From a bacterium (GTDB lineage: Bacteria > Planctomycetota > Planctomycetia > Planctomycetales > Planctomycetaceae), in NCBI GenBank assembly GCA_016124895.1, contig WGMU01000024.1, positions 1-64,000 on the forward strand: a stretch of 64,000 nucleotides of DNA. Direction: 5' to 3'. Of the stretch, positions 1-8,345 are shown one piece after another. The translations under genes and the position numbers were made by a program. The notes beneath the pieces are model-generated. The model had not been told where the DNA came from, did not search any database, and worked only from the letters and a program-made list of their open reading frames with translations. The number at the start of each line of letters is the position of its first letter. The stretch's first letter is position 1.

Positions 1-69
1 GTCCGTGTAAGATCGCTGCTTCCTGCGACCGAACTCGTCGCTCGCGGCTTCTGGGATCGGCTTGCTCAT
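1..69 (-). CDS. Partial N-terminus of an unidentified protein (possibly transposase)
   Basis: A minus-strand frame opens at an ATG (69-67) and runs off the window edge, giving 23 codons that begin MSKPIPEAASDEFG and continue RRKQRSYTD. An AAAGG stretch lies about 10 nt upstream of the ATG, so it can be read as the start of a gene lying to the left. The basic stretch ending in SYTD resembles the start of many small transposase/HTH proteins, but this is far too short to identify. It could equally be a chance frame. The 266 bases between it and the next gene show no feature I can support. Confidence 0.3.
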   Translation of the reverse strand, partial: MSKPIPEAASDEFGRRKQRSYTD

Positions 70-335
70 GAACTTCAGACCTTTCGAGAGGGGAGAGGAA
101 AAGTATCACTCACACCTGTCCGTTTTTCATGGGCTCCCGCAGTCCAATGCACGCCCCATCCTTGCGGCTTAGTCGCACTGTGGACCACTGTGCCTTCGCG
201 CTGCAATGACCGCCTGGCTCAGGTTCAGTCTGTCGGTTGTCGTTGGCAGCAACCGCAACGCGCTCAGTTTTCTCTGAGTCAGCCCGGCGATACGGTTCCG
301 CTTCGCTGATCAGAGTTCACTTCGGAGAAAACACG

Positions 336-2408
336 ATGCTGCGTTACTGCCTGGCTGGTTTGCTGTCGGTCTGCGGGCTCGCCCTGCCTGTTGTGTCTGT
401 GCCGGCCGCGGAGCCCGAATATGATGTCGTCGTGTACGGCGGGACTTCCGCTGGAGCGGCGGCGGCGGTTCAGGCCGCTCGAATGGGGCGGACGACGATT
501 GTCATCGAGCCGGGGCGGCACATCGGCGGACTGACCAGCGGCGGGCTCGGCTGGACGGATTCGGGGAACAAGGCCGTCATCGGCGGCGTCTCGCGCGAGT
601 TCTATCAGCGGATCAAGAAATACTACGACAACCCAGCCGTCTGGACGCTCGTGGATCGCGACAAATATGACCGTTACCGCGCCAGCGACGACGCGATGTG
701 GACGTTCGAGCCGAAAGTTGCCGAGCAGATTTATCTGGAGATGCTTGCCGAAGAGAAGATCCCCGTCGTGCGAAACGAGCGGCTGAACCGGGAATCAGGC
801 GTCGTGAAACGCGGCAAGCGGATCGTGTCGATCGCGATGGAGTCCGGCAAAACCTACCGCGGCCGGATGTTTATTGACGCGACCTACGAGGGCGATCTGC
901 TGGCGGCGGCTGGTGTCAGTTATACGGTCGGTCGCGAATCAAACTCGAAATACGGCGAAACGCTGAACGGCGTCGAGAAGAAGTACAACAAGCACAACCA
1001 CCTCTTCACGCACAACGTCGACCCGTACCTCAAACCAGGCGATCCGTCGAGCGGCCTGCTGCCGGGCGTGCATGGTGACTCGCCGGGCGAAGACGGACAG
1101 GGCGACCAGCGCATTCAGGCCTACTGCTTCCGCATGTGCATGTCGAACGTGCCGGAAAACAGCGTGCCGTTTCCGAAGCCGGAAGGTTACAGCGAACTGC
1201 GGTACGAACTGCTGCTGCGGAACTTCGAGGCCGGTGACCTGCGCATCCCCATGAAGCCGGACATGATGCCCAACGGCAAAACTGACACGAATAATAACTG
1301 CGCGTTTTCGACCGATAACATCGGGATGAATTACGACTACCCTGATGCTTCGTACGCTCGACGCGAGGAGATCATCCGTGAGCACGAGACTTACCAGAAG
1401 GGACTGATGTGGACGCTGGCCAATCATCCGCGCGTGCCACAGAAAGTCCGCGACTGGATGAGCAACTGGGGGCTCGCGAAAGACGAGTTCGTCGATAACG
1501 GCAACTGGCCGCACCAGCTTTACATCCGCGAAGCCCGTCGCATGGTCAGCGACTATGTCCAGACGGAACTCGACTGCCGTCGCGTGCGCAAGTGCGAAGA
1601 CTCAGTCGGACTCGGTTCGTACAACATGGACTCGCACAACGCGCAGCGCTACGTGACGCCGGAAGGCTTCGCGCAGAATGAAGGCGACGTGCAGGAATCG
1701 CCTGGCGGTCCGTACCTGATCAGCTACCGCTCGATCGTGCCTAAACGCGGTGAGACGGAAAATCTGCTCGCGCCAGTCTGCGTCTCGTCATCGCATATTG
1801 CTTACGGGTCAATCCGGATGGAGCCGGTCTTCATGATCCTCGGCCAGTCCGCGGCAACGGCAGCCGTCCAGGCGATAGATCGCCAGTCGTCCGTGCAGGA
1901 CGTTGACTACGCCGACCTGCGGACGCAACTGCTCAAGGACGGCCAGGTGCTTGATCTGCCCGCCGGCCTGAAGCCGAAAAAGCTGCTGAAGAAGTCGACG
2001 ATCCTGGGCATCGTGATCGACGACGACGACGCGGAACTCACCGGTGCCTGGTCAACGAGTGGCTCGGCCCCGCCGTTCGTCGAAAGCGGTTACCGTCACG
2101 ACGGCAACGAAGGCAAAGATCAGAAGTCCGCCCGCTATACGGCGAAGCTGAAACCTGGTCGCTATGAAGTGCTGATGAGCTGGTCGCCGAACCCGAACCG
2201 CGCGACGAACGTCCCGGTCACGATCGAACACGCTGGAGGTTCGACGAAGAAGACGATCAATCAGAAGCAGCCGCCGAAGCTGGAAGACGGTCTGCTGGAG
2301 TCACTCGGCATGTACGAGTTTGGCGATTCCGGCAGCGTCGTCATCAACTGTGCCGGCACCAACGGCTACGTGATTCTCGACGCGGTTGTCTTCCGAGCGG
2401 TGAAGTAG
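336..2408 (+). CDS. Secreted FAD-dependent oxidoreductase with C-terminal xanthan-lyase/golvesin-like domain
   Basis: The 690-residue protein has a clear signal peptide (hydrophobic LAGLLSVCGLALPVV, cleavage near VPAA). A Rossmann FAD-binding segment follows (YDVVVYGGTSAGAAAA) and an FAD-dependent oxidoreductase body (FAD_oxidored family) occupies roughly residues 25-560. The last 110 residues (around SARYTAKLKPGRYEVLMSW) form a beta-rich domain like that of xanthan lyases and golvesin proteins. In planctomycetes such proteins are often linked to polysaccharide breakdown, but the substrate is unknown. The ATG at 336 is preferred to the upstream TTG at 237 because it has GGAG at the right spacing and begins the signal peptide. 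The gene stands alone. Confidence 0.85.
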   Translation: MLRYCLAGLLSVCGLALPVVSVPAAEPEYDVVVYGGTSAGAAAAVQAARMGRTTIVIEPGRHIGGLTSGGLGWTDSGNKAVIGGVSREFYQRIKKYYDNPAVWTLVDRDKYDRYRASDDAMWTFEPKVAEQIYLEMLAEEKIPVVRNERLNRESGVVKRGKRIVSIAMESGKTYRGRMFIDATYEGDLLAAAGVSYTVGRESNSKYGETLNGVEKKYNKHNHLFTHNVDPYLKPGDPSSGLLPGVHGDSPGEDGQGDQRIQAYCFRMCMSNVPENSVPFPKPEGYSELRYELLLRNFEAGDLRIPMKPDMMPNGKTDTNNNCAFSTDNIGMNYDYPDASYARREEIIREHETYQKGLMWTLANHPRVPQKVRDWMSNWGLAKDEFVDNGNWPHQLYIREARRMVSDYVQTELDCRRVRKCEDSVGLGSYNMDSHNAQRYVTPEGFAQNEGDVQESPGGPYLISYRSIVPKRGETENLLAPVCVSSSHIAYGSIRMEPVFMILGQSAATAAVQAIDRQSSVQDVDYADLRTQLLKDGQVLDLPAGLKPKKLLKKSTILGIVIDDDDAELTGAWSTSGSAPPFVESGYRHDGNEGKDQKSARYTAKLKPGRYEVLMSWSPNPNRATNVPVTIEHAGGSTKKTINQKQPPKLEDGLLESLGMYEFGDSGSVVINCAGTNGYVILDAVVFRAVK

Positions 2409-2612
2409 CGAGATCAAACTGGCCGGGGTTAGCAAATCTCCGTAACGAAAGTCTGCGCAGACTTTCCAGACCGCTTCGTGATTGTTTGTGTCCTGCTGCT
2501 GCGCGTGAAGAAACGGAGCGTCGCCCCCCGGCAACCAGCAATTCCGAGTTCTCGACGACCTGCGGTGGTTGCAGGGCGGAAACCTCCTGCGTCGAGTGAG
2601 TTGCCCGTGAAT

Positions 2613-3032
2613 TCAATCGAATAATGCTCGAATCTCTGGATCCGTCACATACTCGACCGGCCGCTTGCCACTCTTATTGCGAATCGACGGATCGGCTCCG
2701 TGCTTCAGCAGCAGGTTGATGATCTCGATCGCTTCGGCTGTTCGACCGGCCGTCCCCGGAGCCCCGGTCGATGTGACGGCTCGATGCAGTGGTGTGCCGC
2801 CCGAGCGTCTGCACTGCTGATTGACGTTCGCCCCATGCTCGATCAGCGTCGCGACGGCTGTTGGACTGCGAAACCGCACCGCGTGATGCAGCGCGGTTAC
2901 TCCGTTCTTGTCCGTCGCGTGAATGTCCGCCCCGGCCGCCAGCAATTCCTCAATCGCCCGCCGCTGATCTTCCGACACCGGGTTGCGGTCGCAACAGATT
3001 GAGGAGAGATCGTCGGGCATGTCTGCATTCAT
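2613..3032 (-). CDS. Ankyrin-repeat protein
   Basis: This 139-residue protein is mostly ankyrin repeats: LLAAGADIHATDKNGVTALH, then a second repeat with IEHGANVNQQ, and a third with LLKHGADPSIRNKSGKRPVE. It has about three full repeats and no signal peptide, so it is probably a cytoplasmic protein-binding adaptor. The start is set at the ATG (3032-3030), which overlaps the TGA of the upstream membrane-protein gene in an ATGA arrangement, implying translational coupling. A longer open frame upstream exists only because of that overlap. The partner may be the coupled membrane protein, but this is inference. Confidence 0.8.
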   Translation of the reverse strand: MNADMPDDLSSICCDRNPVSEDQRRAIEELLAAGADIHATDKNGVTALHHAVRFRSPTAVATLIEHGANVNQQCRRSGGTPLHRAVTSTGAPGTAGRTAEAIEIINLLLKHGADPSIRNKSGKRPVEYVTDPEIRALFD

Positions 3033-3412
3033 TCCGCCGGCATCGGCTCTTCGACGTCTGACCTGGGAGTCCTGACCACGAACCATAACCCGGTCAGGGA
3101 GCACGGAAGGCCAACGACAGAGAACAAGGCGAAGACAGTCATCACCAGTTCGTGTCGTTGTAACAGCAGTCTGAATCCAGACAGGCTGACACACCAGTAA
3201 GCGACGACCAACAGATGCAGGAGTGCCGCGACGGTCTTGTGCTTCCCGGTGCTGCGGTACGCTATTCCCAAAGCTCCTGCGATGATTTGCAGAACCACGA
3301 TTAACGAGAACCGTGACTCGACAACCACGATCGGAAGCATCAGACCACCCAGCACCACTTCGGTCGCACTCACGCGGAACAGCCCATTTAATGGTTTGTA
3401 TGCGCGTCCCAT
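3029..3412 (-). CDS. Small multi-pass membrane protein
   Basis: The 127-residue protein has about three to four hydrophobic segments (VVLGGLMLPIVVV, LIVVLQIIAGALGIAY, LLHLLVVAYWCVSL, VFALFSVVGLPCSL) joined by short basic loops, and a charged C-terminus (RSDVEEPMPAE). I do not recognise the family. It is the first gene of a two-gene unit: its stop codon overlaps the start of the ankyrin gene by four bases. Confidence 0.65.
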   Translation of the reverse strand: MGRAYKPLNGLFRVSATEVVLGGLMLPIVVVESRFSLIVVLQIIAGALGIAYRSTGKHKTVAALLHLLVVAYWCVSLSGFRLLLQRHELVMTVFALFSVVGLPCSLTGLWFVVRTPRSDVEEPMPAE

Positions 3413-3464
3413 TGGCGTCGTCCTTTACATTGAAGGAAGGCGTATTTGAGAGAATAGGCTGTAT

Positions 3465-4538
3465 CTACTGCACCAGTCCTTTCGTCAGTTCCATGAACGC
3501 GGTTTCGAGGTTCGTTTCCTCTTCGCGGAACAGCGTCAGGCGGCAGCCGCCTTCCAGAAGAAGCTGAGGGATGTCGCTGTAATCTTCGACTTCCGGCTTC
3601 AAACCGGCTTCGATCAGAGCAGTGCTCGTTACGTTGACCGAGTCGACCAGATCGGACTGTTCGAGCAGGGCGGCAGCTTTATCTGTCTCACCCTTCACGC
3701 GGATGTGCAGCAGGATGCGCTGGCGGGCCTTGCGCATGACCTCGTCGACGTAGCCATCGACGATCAGGTTGCCCTTTTCGATCATCCCGACGCGCGTGCA
3801 GACGTCGGCCAGTTCCGGCAGGATGTGGCTGGAGACGATGACCGTCTTTTTCATACTACCCAGCCGCTTGAGCAGGTTGCGGATTTCGATGCGGGCACGC
3901 GGGTCGAGACCGCTGGCTGGTTCGTCCAGCAGCAGGACCTGCGGATCGTGCAGCATGACTCGGGCGAGGCCGATGCGTTGCGTCTGACCGCGGGAGAGCT
4001 GATTGACCATCGCGTCGCGTTTGAATGCCATGTCAACAAGTTCGAGTTTCTCTTCGACCACCTTCCGGCGGCTTTCCGGTTTGACGCGATAGGCGGCGGC
4101 GAAGAATTCGAGGTACTCGACAACGGTCATGTCCTCGTACACGCCGAAGAAGTCCGGCATGAACCCGACCAGTCGGCGGATCTCCTGCGCGTGCGTGTAG
4201 ATCGATTTGCCGCAGACGTAAGCCTCGCCGTAATCCGGCTGCAGCAGCGTCGCGATCATCCGCATCGTTGTCGTTTTGCCGGACCCATTCGGACCGATGA
4301 ATCCGAAGACGTCGCCTTCCTTCAGTTTCAGATCGATATGGTTCACAGCGATCAGATCGCCGTAGCGTTTCGTGAGCTGGCTGGTTTCGATCACGGATGG
4401 CGGCTCGGGTTTTGCAGGCGGTGTCGACTGGTCGGAAGCCCGGCAGTCTGAGACAATACGCGTCCCTCCCGGCCAGGCGGCCCGGTAAGTTACCGAGTGC
4501 CCTGGTCGAAAGAAACAACCCGCCCCACGTCCCTTCAC
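3465..4538 (-). CDS. ABC transporter ATP-binding protein
   Basis: This is the ATPase subunit of an ABC exporter of the CcmA/NatA type. It shows Walker A (GPNGSGKTTTMR), the signature LSRGQTQRIGLAR, Walker B VLLLDEPASGLD, and the switch histidine in VSSHILPEL. The family normally pairs with an ABC-2 permease, but no permease gene is adjacent, so it is an orphan ATPase or its partner lies elsewhere. The N-terminus is uncertain. The coordinates give the longest frame (a GTG at 4538, 357 residues), but homology begins only at VIETSQLTKRYG, so the GTG at 4394 (309 residues) is an equally good start. The first 48 residues are low in recognisable structure. Confidence 0.85.
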   Translation of the reverse strand: MKGRGAGCFFRPGHSVTYRAAWPGGTRIVSDCRASDQSTPPAKPEPPSVIETSQLTKRYGDLIAVNHIDLKLKEGDVFGFIGPNGSGKTTTMRMIATLLQPDYGEAYVCGKSIYTHAQEIRRLVGFMPDFFGVYEDMTVVEYLEFFAAAYRVKPESRRKVVEEKLELVDMAFKRDAMVNQLSRGQTQRIGLARVMLHDPQVLLLDEPASGLDPRARIEIRNLLKRLGSMKKTVIVSSHILPELADVCTRVGMIEKGNLIVDGYVDEVMRKARQRILLHIRVKGETDKAAALLEQSDLVDSVNVTSTALIEAGLKPEVEDYSDIPQLLLEGGCRLTLFREEETNLETAFMELTKGLVQ

Positions 4539-4607
4539 AGCAGATTCACGCGACAGACTGATGCTTTTCCTGAGTCGGGATGCCTCAGACAGGCTCAGGC
4601 TGAGATT

Positions 4608-4676
4608 GAACAGAAGGAAACGAAGTTAACGAAGATCAGCCTGTCAGAGTCTTCGTTGTCTTCTCTCCTTCTGTTC
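4608..4676. repeat. Small palindromic repeat (69 bp) in a divergent intergenic region
   Basis: The ends GAACAGAAGGA (4608-4618) and TCCTTCTGTTC (4666-4676) are a perfect 11-bp inverted repeat. The interior continues as an imperfect dyad of CGAAG/AACGAAG against CTTCG/CTTC blocks. The element lies between the divergently transcribed ABC ATPase and PSCyt genes. Its A/G-rich repeated units resemble dispersed intergenic palindromes seen in many genomes. No gene lies inside it. Confidence 0.7.
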
Positions 4677-4726
4677 GAGCAGTGAGTTTCTCGCGTGCCC
4701 GCCTTTGATTCAAACTCAGGTTTACC

Positions 4727-7354
4727 ATGAGCACCTGCCGACCAGTCTCTGCCTTTGCGCGAGGTTTTTCCCGACGGCGATTTGTCGCGCTGTTGCTGCT
4801 TGGCTATACCTCCAGCGCGAACTTTGCGCGAGCCGATGAAGCCGAGCACTTTTTTGAGACGCGCATCCGGCCGGTGCTGATCGAGAAGTGCTTCAAGTGC
4901 CACGGTGGCGACAAGGTCAGCAGCGGGTTGCGGGTTGATTCGCGGGACTCGCTGCTGAAGGGTGGCGAGTACGGCGAGCCGAGTATCGTTCCCGGCAAGC
5001 CGGAAGAAAGTCTGCTGATCGACGCGATCGATCCGCAGAACGAAGACATCGTCATGCCGCCGGACGAGGAACTTCCGGCGTCGGTCATCGAAGATTTCCG
5101 GACGTGGATCCGCAACGGAGCCGCCTGGCCGAAGCCGCCGGACGGGAGCGCGAACGATCCCGCATTCGTCGCCGAAGGCCACTGGGCATTTCGCCCGATC
5201 AAGCGCCCCACACTGCCGACCGCGCAGAACAGTGAGTGGACGAACAACGAAGTCGACCAGTTCGTGCTCGCGAAGCAGGAAGCGGCTGGAGTAATGCCTT
5301 CCCCGCGAGCCGACCGCGCGACGCTGATCCGTCGACTGAGCTTTGACCTGCTGGGTCTGCCTCCGACTTACGACGAAGTGCAGGCGTTCGTGGCGGACGA
5401 GTCACCGGACGCCTGGCCCCGGCTGGTCGATCGCTATCTGGCCTCACCGAAGTACGGTGAACGCTGGGGTCGGCACTGGCTCGACGTCGCCCGCTACGCT
5501 GACACGAAGGGCTACGTGTTTCAGGAAGATCGGAATTATCCCTTCGCCTATGCGTACCGTGACTGGGTGATTCGCAGTCTGAACGAGGACCTGCCGTACG
5601 ATGACTTTCTGATCCGGCAGATCGCCGCCGACTGGCTGACTGGCGACGGTACGCTGCCGCAGAGCGAACTTGCGGCGATGGGTTTTCTGACGCTCGGCCG
5701 CCGCTTCCTCAACAACCGGCACGACATCATCGACGACCGGATCGACGTGCTGACCCGTGGCACGATGGCGCTGACCGTGACCTGTGCCCGCTGCCACGAA
5801 CACAAGTACGACCCGATTTCACAGGCCGACTACTACGGACTGTATGGTGTCTTCGCGAGTTCGACGGAGCCGGAGAAACCCGAAGGCGCGATGCCCCTGC
5901 TGGAAGCCGACAAGCCGTTCAACCCGTACGTGTTTCTCCGCGGTCAGCCGGGCAATCGAGGTCCGCAGGTCAAGCGGCAGTTTCTGGAAGTGCTCGCCGG
6001 ACCGGATCAGAAGCCGTTTGAAAAAGGCAGCGGCCGACTGGAACTCGCGCAGGCGATCGCCAGTGCTGACAACCCGCTGACGGCGCGCGTCATGGTCAAT
6101 CGAATCTGGCGGCAGCATTTTCACGCGTCGCTGGTCACCACGCCGAGCGACTTCGGTCTGCGCTGCGATCCGCCGACGCATCCAGGGCTGCTCGACTGGC
6201 TGGCCGCCGACCTGATCGAGAACGGCTGGTCGCTCAAGTCGCTGCACCGCAACATTCTGCTCTCGGCGACGTGGCAGCAGAGCAGCGTCGACGATCCGGC
6301 GAAGCGGGTGGTTGATTCCGAAAACCGGCTCTACTGGCGAATGAACCGCGGCCGGCTGGAACTGGAGCCGATGCGCGATTCGATCCTCGCCGTATCGGGC
6401 ACGCTCGACCCGACGATGGCTGGCCCGTCGGTCGATATCGTCAAAACACCGAGCACCCCGCGGCGCACGGTTTATGGTTTGATCGATCGCCAGAACCTCC
6501 CGGCACTGTTTCGCACGTTCGACTTCGCCATTCCCGATACTCACAGCCCCGGCCGGTTCCAGACATCCGTGCCGCAGCAGACGCTGTATCTGCGGAACAG
6601 CCCATTCGTGCGGAATCAGATCGCGGCTCTTGTGAGGTCGCTGCCAGAGGACTCGCCGACGATCCGCATCCGCGACCTGTTCCGCCGTGTTCTGTCGCGC
6701 GACCCGTCCAGCGATGAAGTGCTGCGCTGCGAGCTGTTCCTGCAGCAGCCCGCGGAGGTTTCGCTTCCCGATGGCTCGTTTGCCTGGTCTTACGGTTATG
6801 GCCGCTTTGACGCCACAGCCGGTCGCCTGGCAAGCTTCACACCACTGCCGCACTTCACCGGCCAGGCCTGGCAGGGTGGCGAGAAGCTGCCGGACGACAA
6901 GCTCGGCTGGGTCACTCTGCGAGCGGACAGCGGGCATCCCGGCGACAGAGACCACGCGGCCGTCCTGCGCTGGACCGCTCCGCGTTCAATGACGCTGCGG
7001 CTGGCCGGCACGCTGAAGAACTCGACCGAACCCGGCAACGGCGTCGAAGCCATTCTCGTAGCCACCGACAAAGTCCTCGGCCGCTGGACGGCGAGTAACG
7101 GTCAGACGTCGACCGCTTCCAAACCCTTCGCGGTCGAAGCCGGCCAGCACGTCGACCTGATCATTGACAGTCGCGGCGACACGAGTCACGACAGCTTCAA
7201 CTGGAACCCCGTCCTGCGCAACGCCAGCGGCGATGAAGCGACCGAATGGAACGCGGCAAAAGACTTCCACGGCCCGGCACCGTCCGAACTCGATAACTGG
7301 TCCCTGCTCGCTCAGGTGCTCGTGCTGTCGAACGAGTTTCAGTTCGTGGACTGA
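4727..7354 (+). CDS. PSCyt1-DUF1549-DUF1553 planctomycete cytochrome protein
   Basis: This 875-residue exported protein has the planctomycete-specific domain order. An N-terminal signal is followed by a cytochrome-c-like PSCyt1 domain with a haem motif CFKCH (Cys55, Cys58, His59), then DUF1549 (PSCyt2, about residues 165-390, with a second CARCHEHKYD motif) and DUF1553 (PSD1, about 415-640). A beta-rich extension of about 180 residues follows. In most relatives DUF1549 and DUF1553 are separated by a long linker or an extra domain. Here only about 30-50 residues separate them, so the protein is compact in the middle and extended at the end. It probably acts in the periplasm in carbohydrate-linked redox chemistry, but no enzymatic activity is established for the family. 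The DUF1501 partner often found beside such genes is not adjacent. Confidence 0.93.
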   Translation: MSTCRPVSAFARGFSRRRFVALLLLGYTSSANFARADEAEHFFETRIRPVLIEKCFKCHGGDKVSSGLRVDSRDSLLKGGEYGEPSIVPGKPEESLLIDAIDPQNEDIVMPPDEELPASVIEDFRTWIRNGAAWPKPPDGSANDPAFVAEGHWAFRPIKRPTLPTAQNSEWTNNEVDQFVLAKQEAAGVMPSPRADRATLIRRLSFDLLGLPPTYDEVQAFVADESPDAWPRLVDRYLASPKYGERWGRHWLDVARYADTKGYVFQEDRNYPFAYAYRDWVIRSLNEDLPYDDFLIRQIAADWLTGDGTLPQSELAAMGFLTLGRRFLNNRHDIIDDRIDVLTRGTMALTVTCARCHEHKYDPISQADYYGLYGVFASSTEPEKPEGAMPLLEADKPFNPYVFLRGQPGNRGPQVKRQFLEVLAGPDQKPFEKGSGRLELAQAIASADNPLTARVMVNRIWRQHFHASLVTTPSDFGLRCDPPTHPGLLDWLAADLIENGWSLKSLHRNILLSATWQQSSVDDPAKRVVDSENRLYWRMNRGRLELEPMRDSILAVSGTLDPTMAGPSVDIVKTPSTPRRTVYGLIDRQNLPALFRTFDFAIPDTHSPGRFQTSVPQQTLYLRNSPFVRNQIAALVRSLPEDSPTIRIRDLFRRVLSRDPSSDEVLRCELFLQQPAEVSLPDGSFAWSYGYGRFDATAGRLASFTPLPHFTGQAWQGGEKLPDDKLGWVTLRADSGHPGDRDHAAVLRWTAPRSMTLRLAGTLKNSTEPGNGVEAILVATDKVLGRWTASNGQTSTASKPFAVEAGQHVDLIIDSRGDTSHDSFNWNPVLRNASGDEATEWNAAKDFHGPAPSELDNWSLLAQVLVLSNEFQFVD

Positions 7355-7431
7355 CCGCGATATGGTTGAGCAGACAACGCGGTGGGAACGAGAGAAGTTG
7401 GCGTGAGACCTCCAGCATCAGGTGTGGCTCG

Positions 7432-8274
7432 ATGTCGTACTACAAGTACGTGACGCCGGCGCGGATCGACGTTCTTGAGCGATTAAAGATTCGATATACC
7501 CAAGTATCAGCGTTGAATGACCCCTTTGAAGCACTGCCCGCTATCGACCATGTCGTACCGAATCGAGGGGTTAAGAAACTAATTAAACGACACGCACTGA
7601 TTGCTTCGCGTCAAAAACGTCGCGCTAGTCGAAGAAAAGCGAAGGAAGTTCGCCGTGAAATCGTTCATCGGTTGATGGTTGAGTTCGATGAATTGTACGG
7701 CGAAACCGCGGCAGAAAGATTTCAGGACAAGATTCGTAAGGTAACGGAAGCGACTACCGGAATACTGAGTTTGAGCAAAGTGTGCGACAACATTTTGATG
7801 TGGTCACACTATGCCGATAGTCACCGCGGGATGGCCATTGAATTTGATTCCGAACATGCCTACTTCGATTATGGAACGCAGGATGTGAACTACTCTGACC
7901 AGCGTCCACGGATGGAATTGAAGTCGGGTCGGCATTCGGCTGAGATTCTGACGACCAAAAGCAGCGACTGGTCCTACGAGCAAGAAGTCCGGAGAACTGA
8001 GAATCTGACAGACAACGTTCGACGGATGCCAGGAGGCGGCTCGTTTGTCGCAGCACCTCTCAATTTGAAAGACGATCCGGATGCGATTCATCTATTCGAC
8101 CTGCCAGACAACGTGATCGTTGGCGTGATCCTCGGTTGGAAGTCGAGCAAAGGACTGCTTGAAAGCGTACGCGAGGTGATACAGTCCAACAGCAAACTTC
8201 AAGGCATCCAGCTAAGGCGTGCTGTTCCATCGCGGTTTGAGTATCGAATGGAAATCGAGCCAATATGCTCATAA
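7432..8274 (+). CDS. DUF2971 family protein
   Basis: The 280-residue protein matches DUF2971 in three places: the start (MSYYKYV), the early ALNDPFE motif, and the central ILMWSHYADSHRGMAIEFD motif. Biochemical function is unknown. Members are often strain-variable and found near defence or mobile genes, so a role in phage or toxin response is possible but unproven. The start is the ATG at 7432, where the family homology begins. Base composition is visibly more AT-rich than the flanking genes (runs such as attaaagattcgatatac), which suggests horizontal acquisition. Confidence 0.8.
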   Translation: MSYYKYVTPARIDVLERLKIRYTQVSALNDPFEALPAIDHVVPNRGVKKLIKRHALIASRQKRRASRRKAKEVRREIVHRLMVEFDELYGETAAERFQDKIRKVTEATTGILSLSKVCDNILMWSHYADSHRGMAIEFDSEHAYFDYGTQDVNYSDQRPRMELKSGRHSAEILTTKSSDWSYEQEVRRTENLTDNVRRMPGGGSFVAAPLNLKDDPDAIHLFDLPDNVIVGVILGWKSSKGLLESVREVIQSNSKLQGIQLRRAVPSRFEYRMEIEPICS

Positions 8275-8345
8275 CAAGACGGGCGATCGAGAGGTGACGA
8301 CAACTGATTTGGTCGCGATGGAAGTCTGCTGTCGGTAGCTGCTCC

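Noticed and set aside
237-335. TTG start for the FAD oxidoreductase gene
   Set aside because: The ATG at 336 has a better Shine-Dalgarno and starts the signal peptide.
3705-4451. Long open frame (248 codons) on the plus strand
   Set aside because: It lies entirely opposite the ABC ATPase gene, whose Walker motifs are clear; composition is that of an antisense shadow.
5819-6955. Long open frame on the minus strand
   Set aside because: Opposite the PSCyt/DUF1553 gene; arginine-rich, low-complexity translation with no motif.
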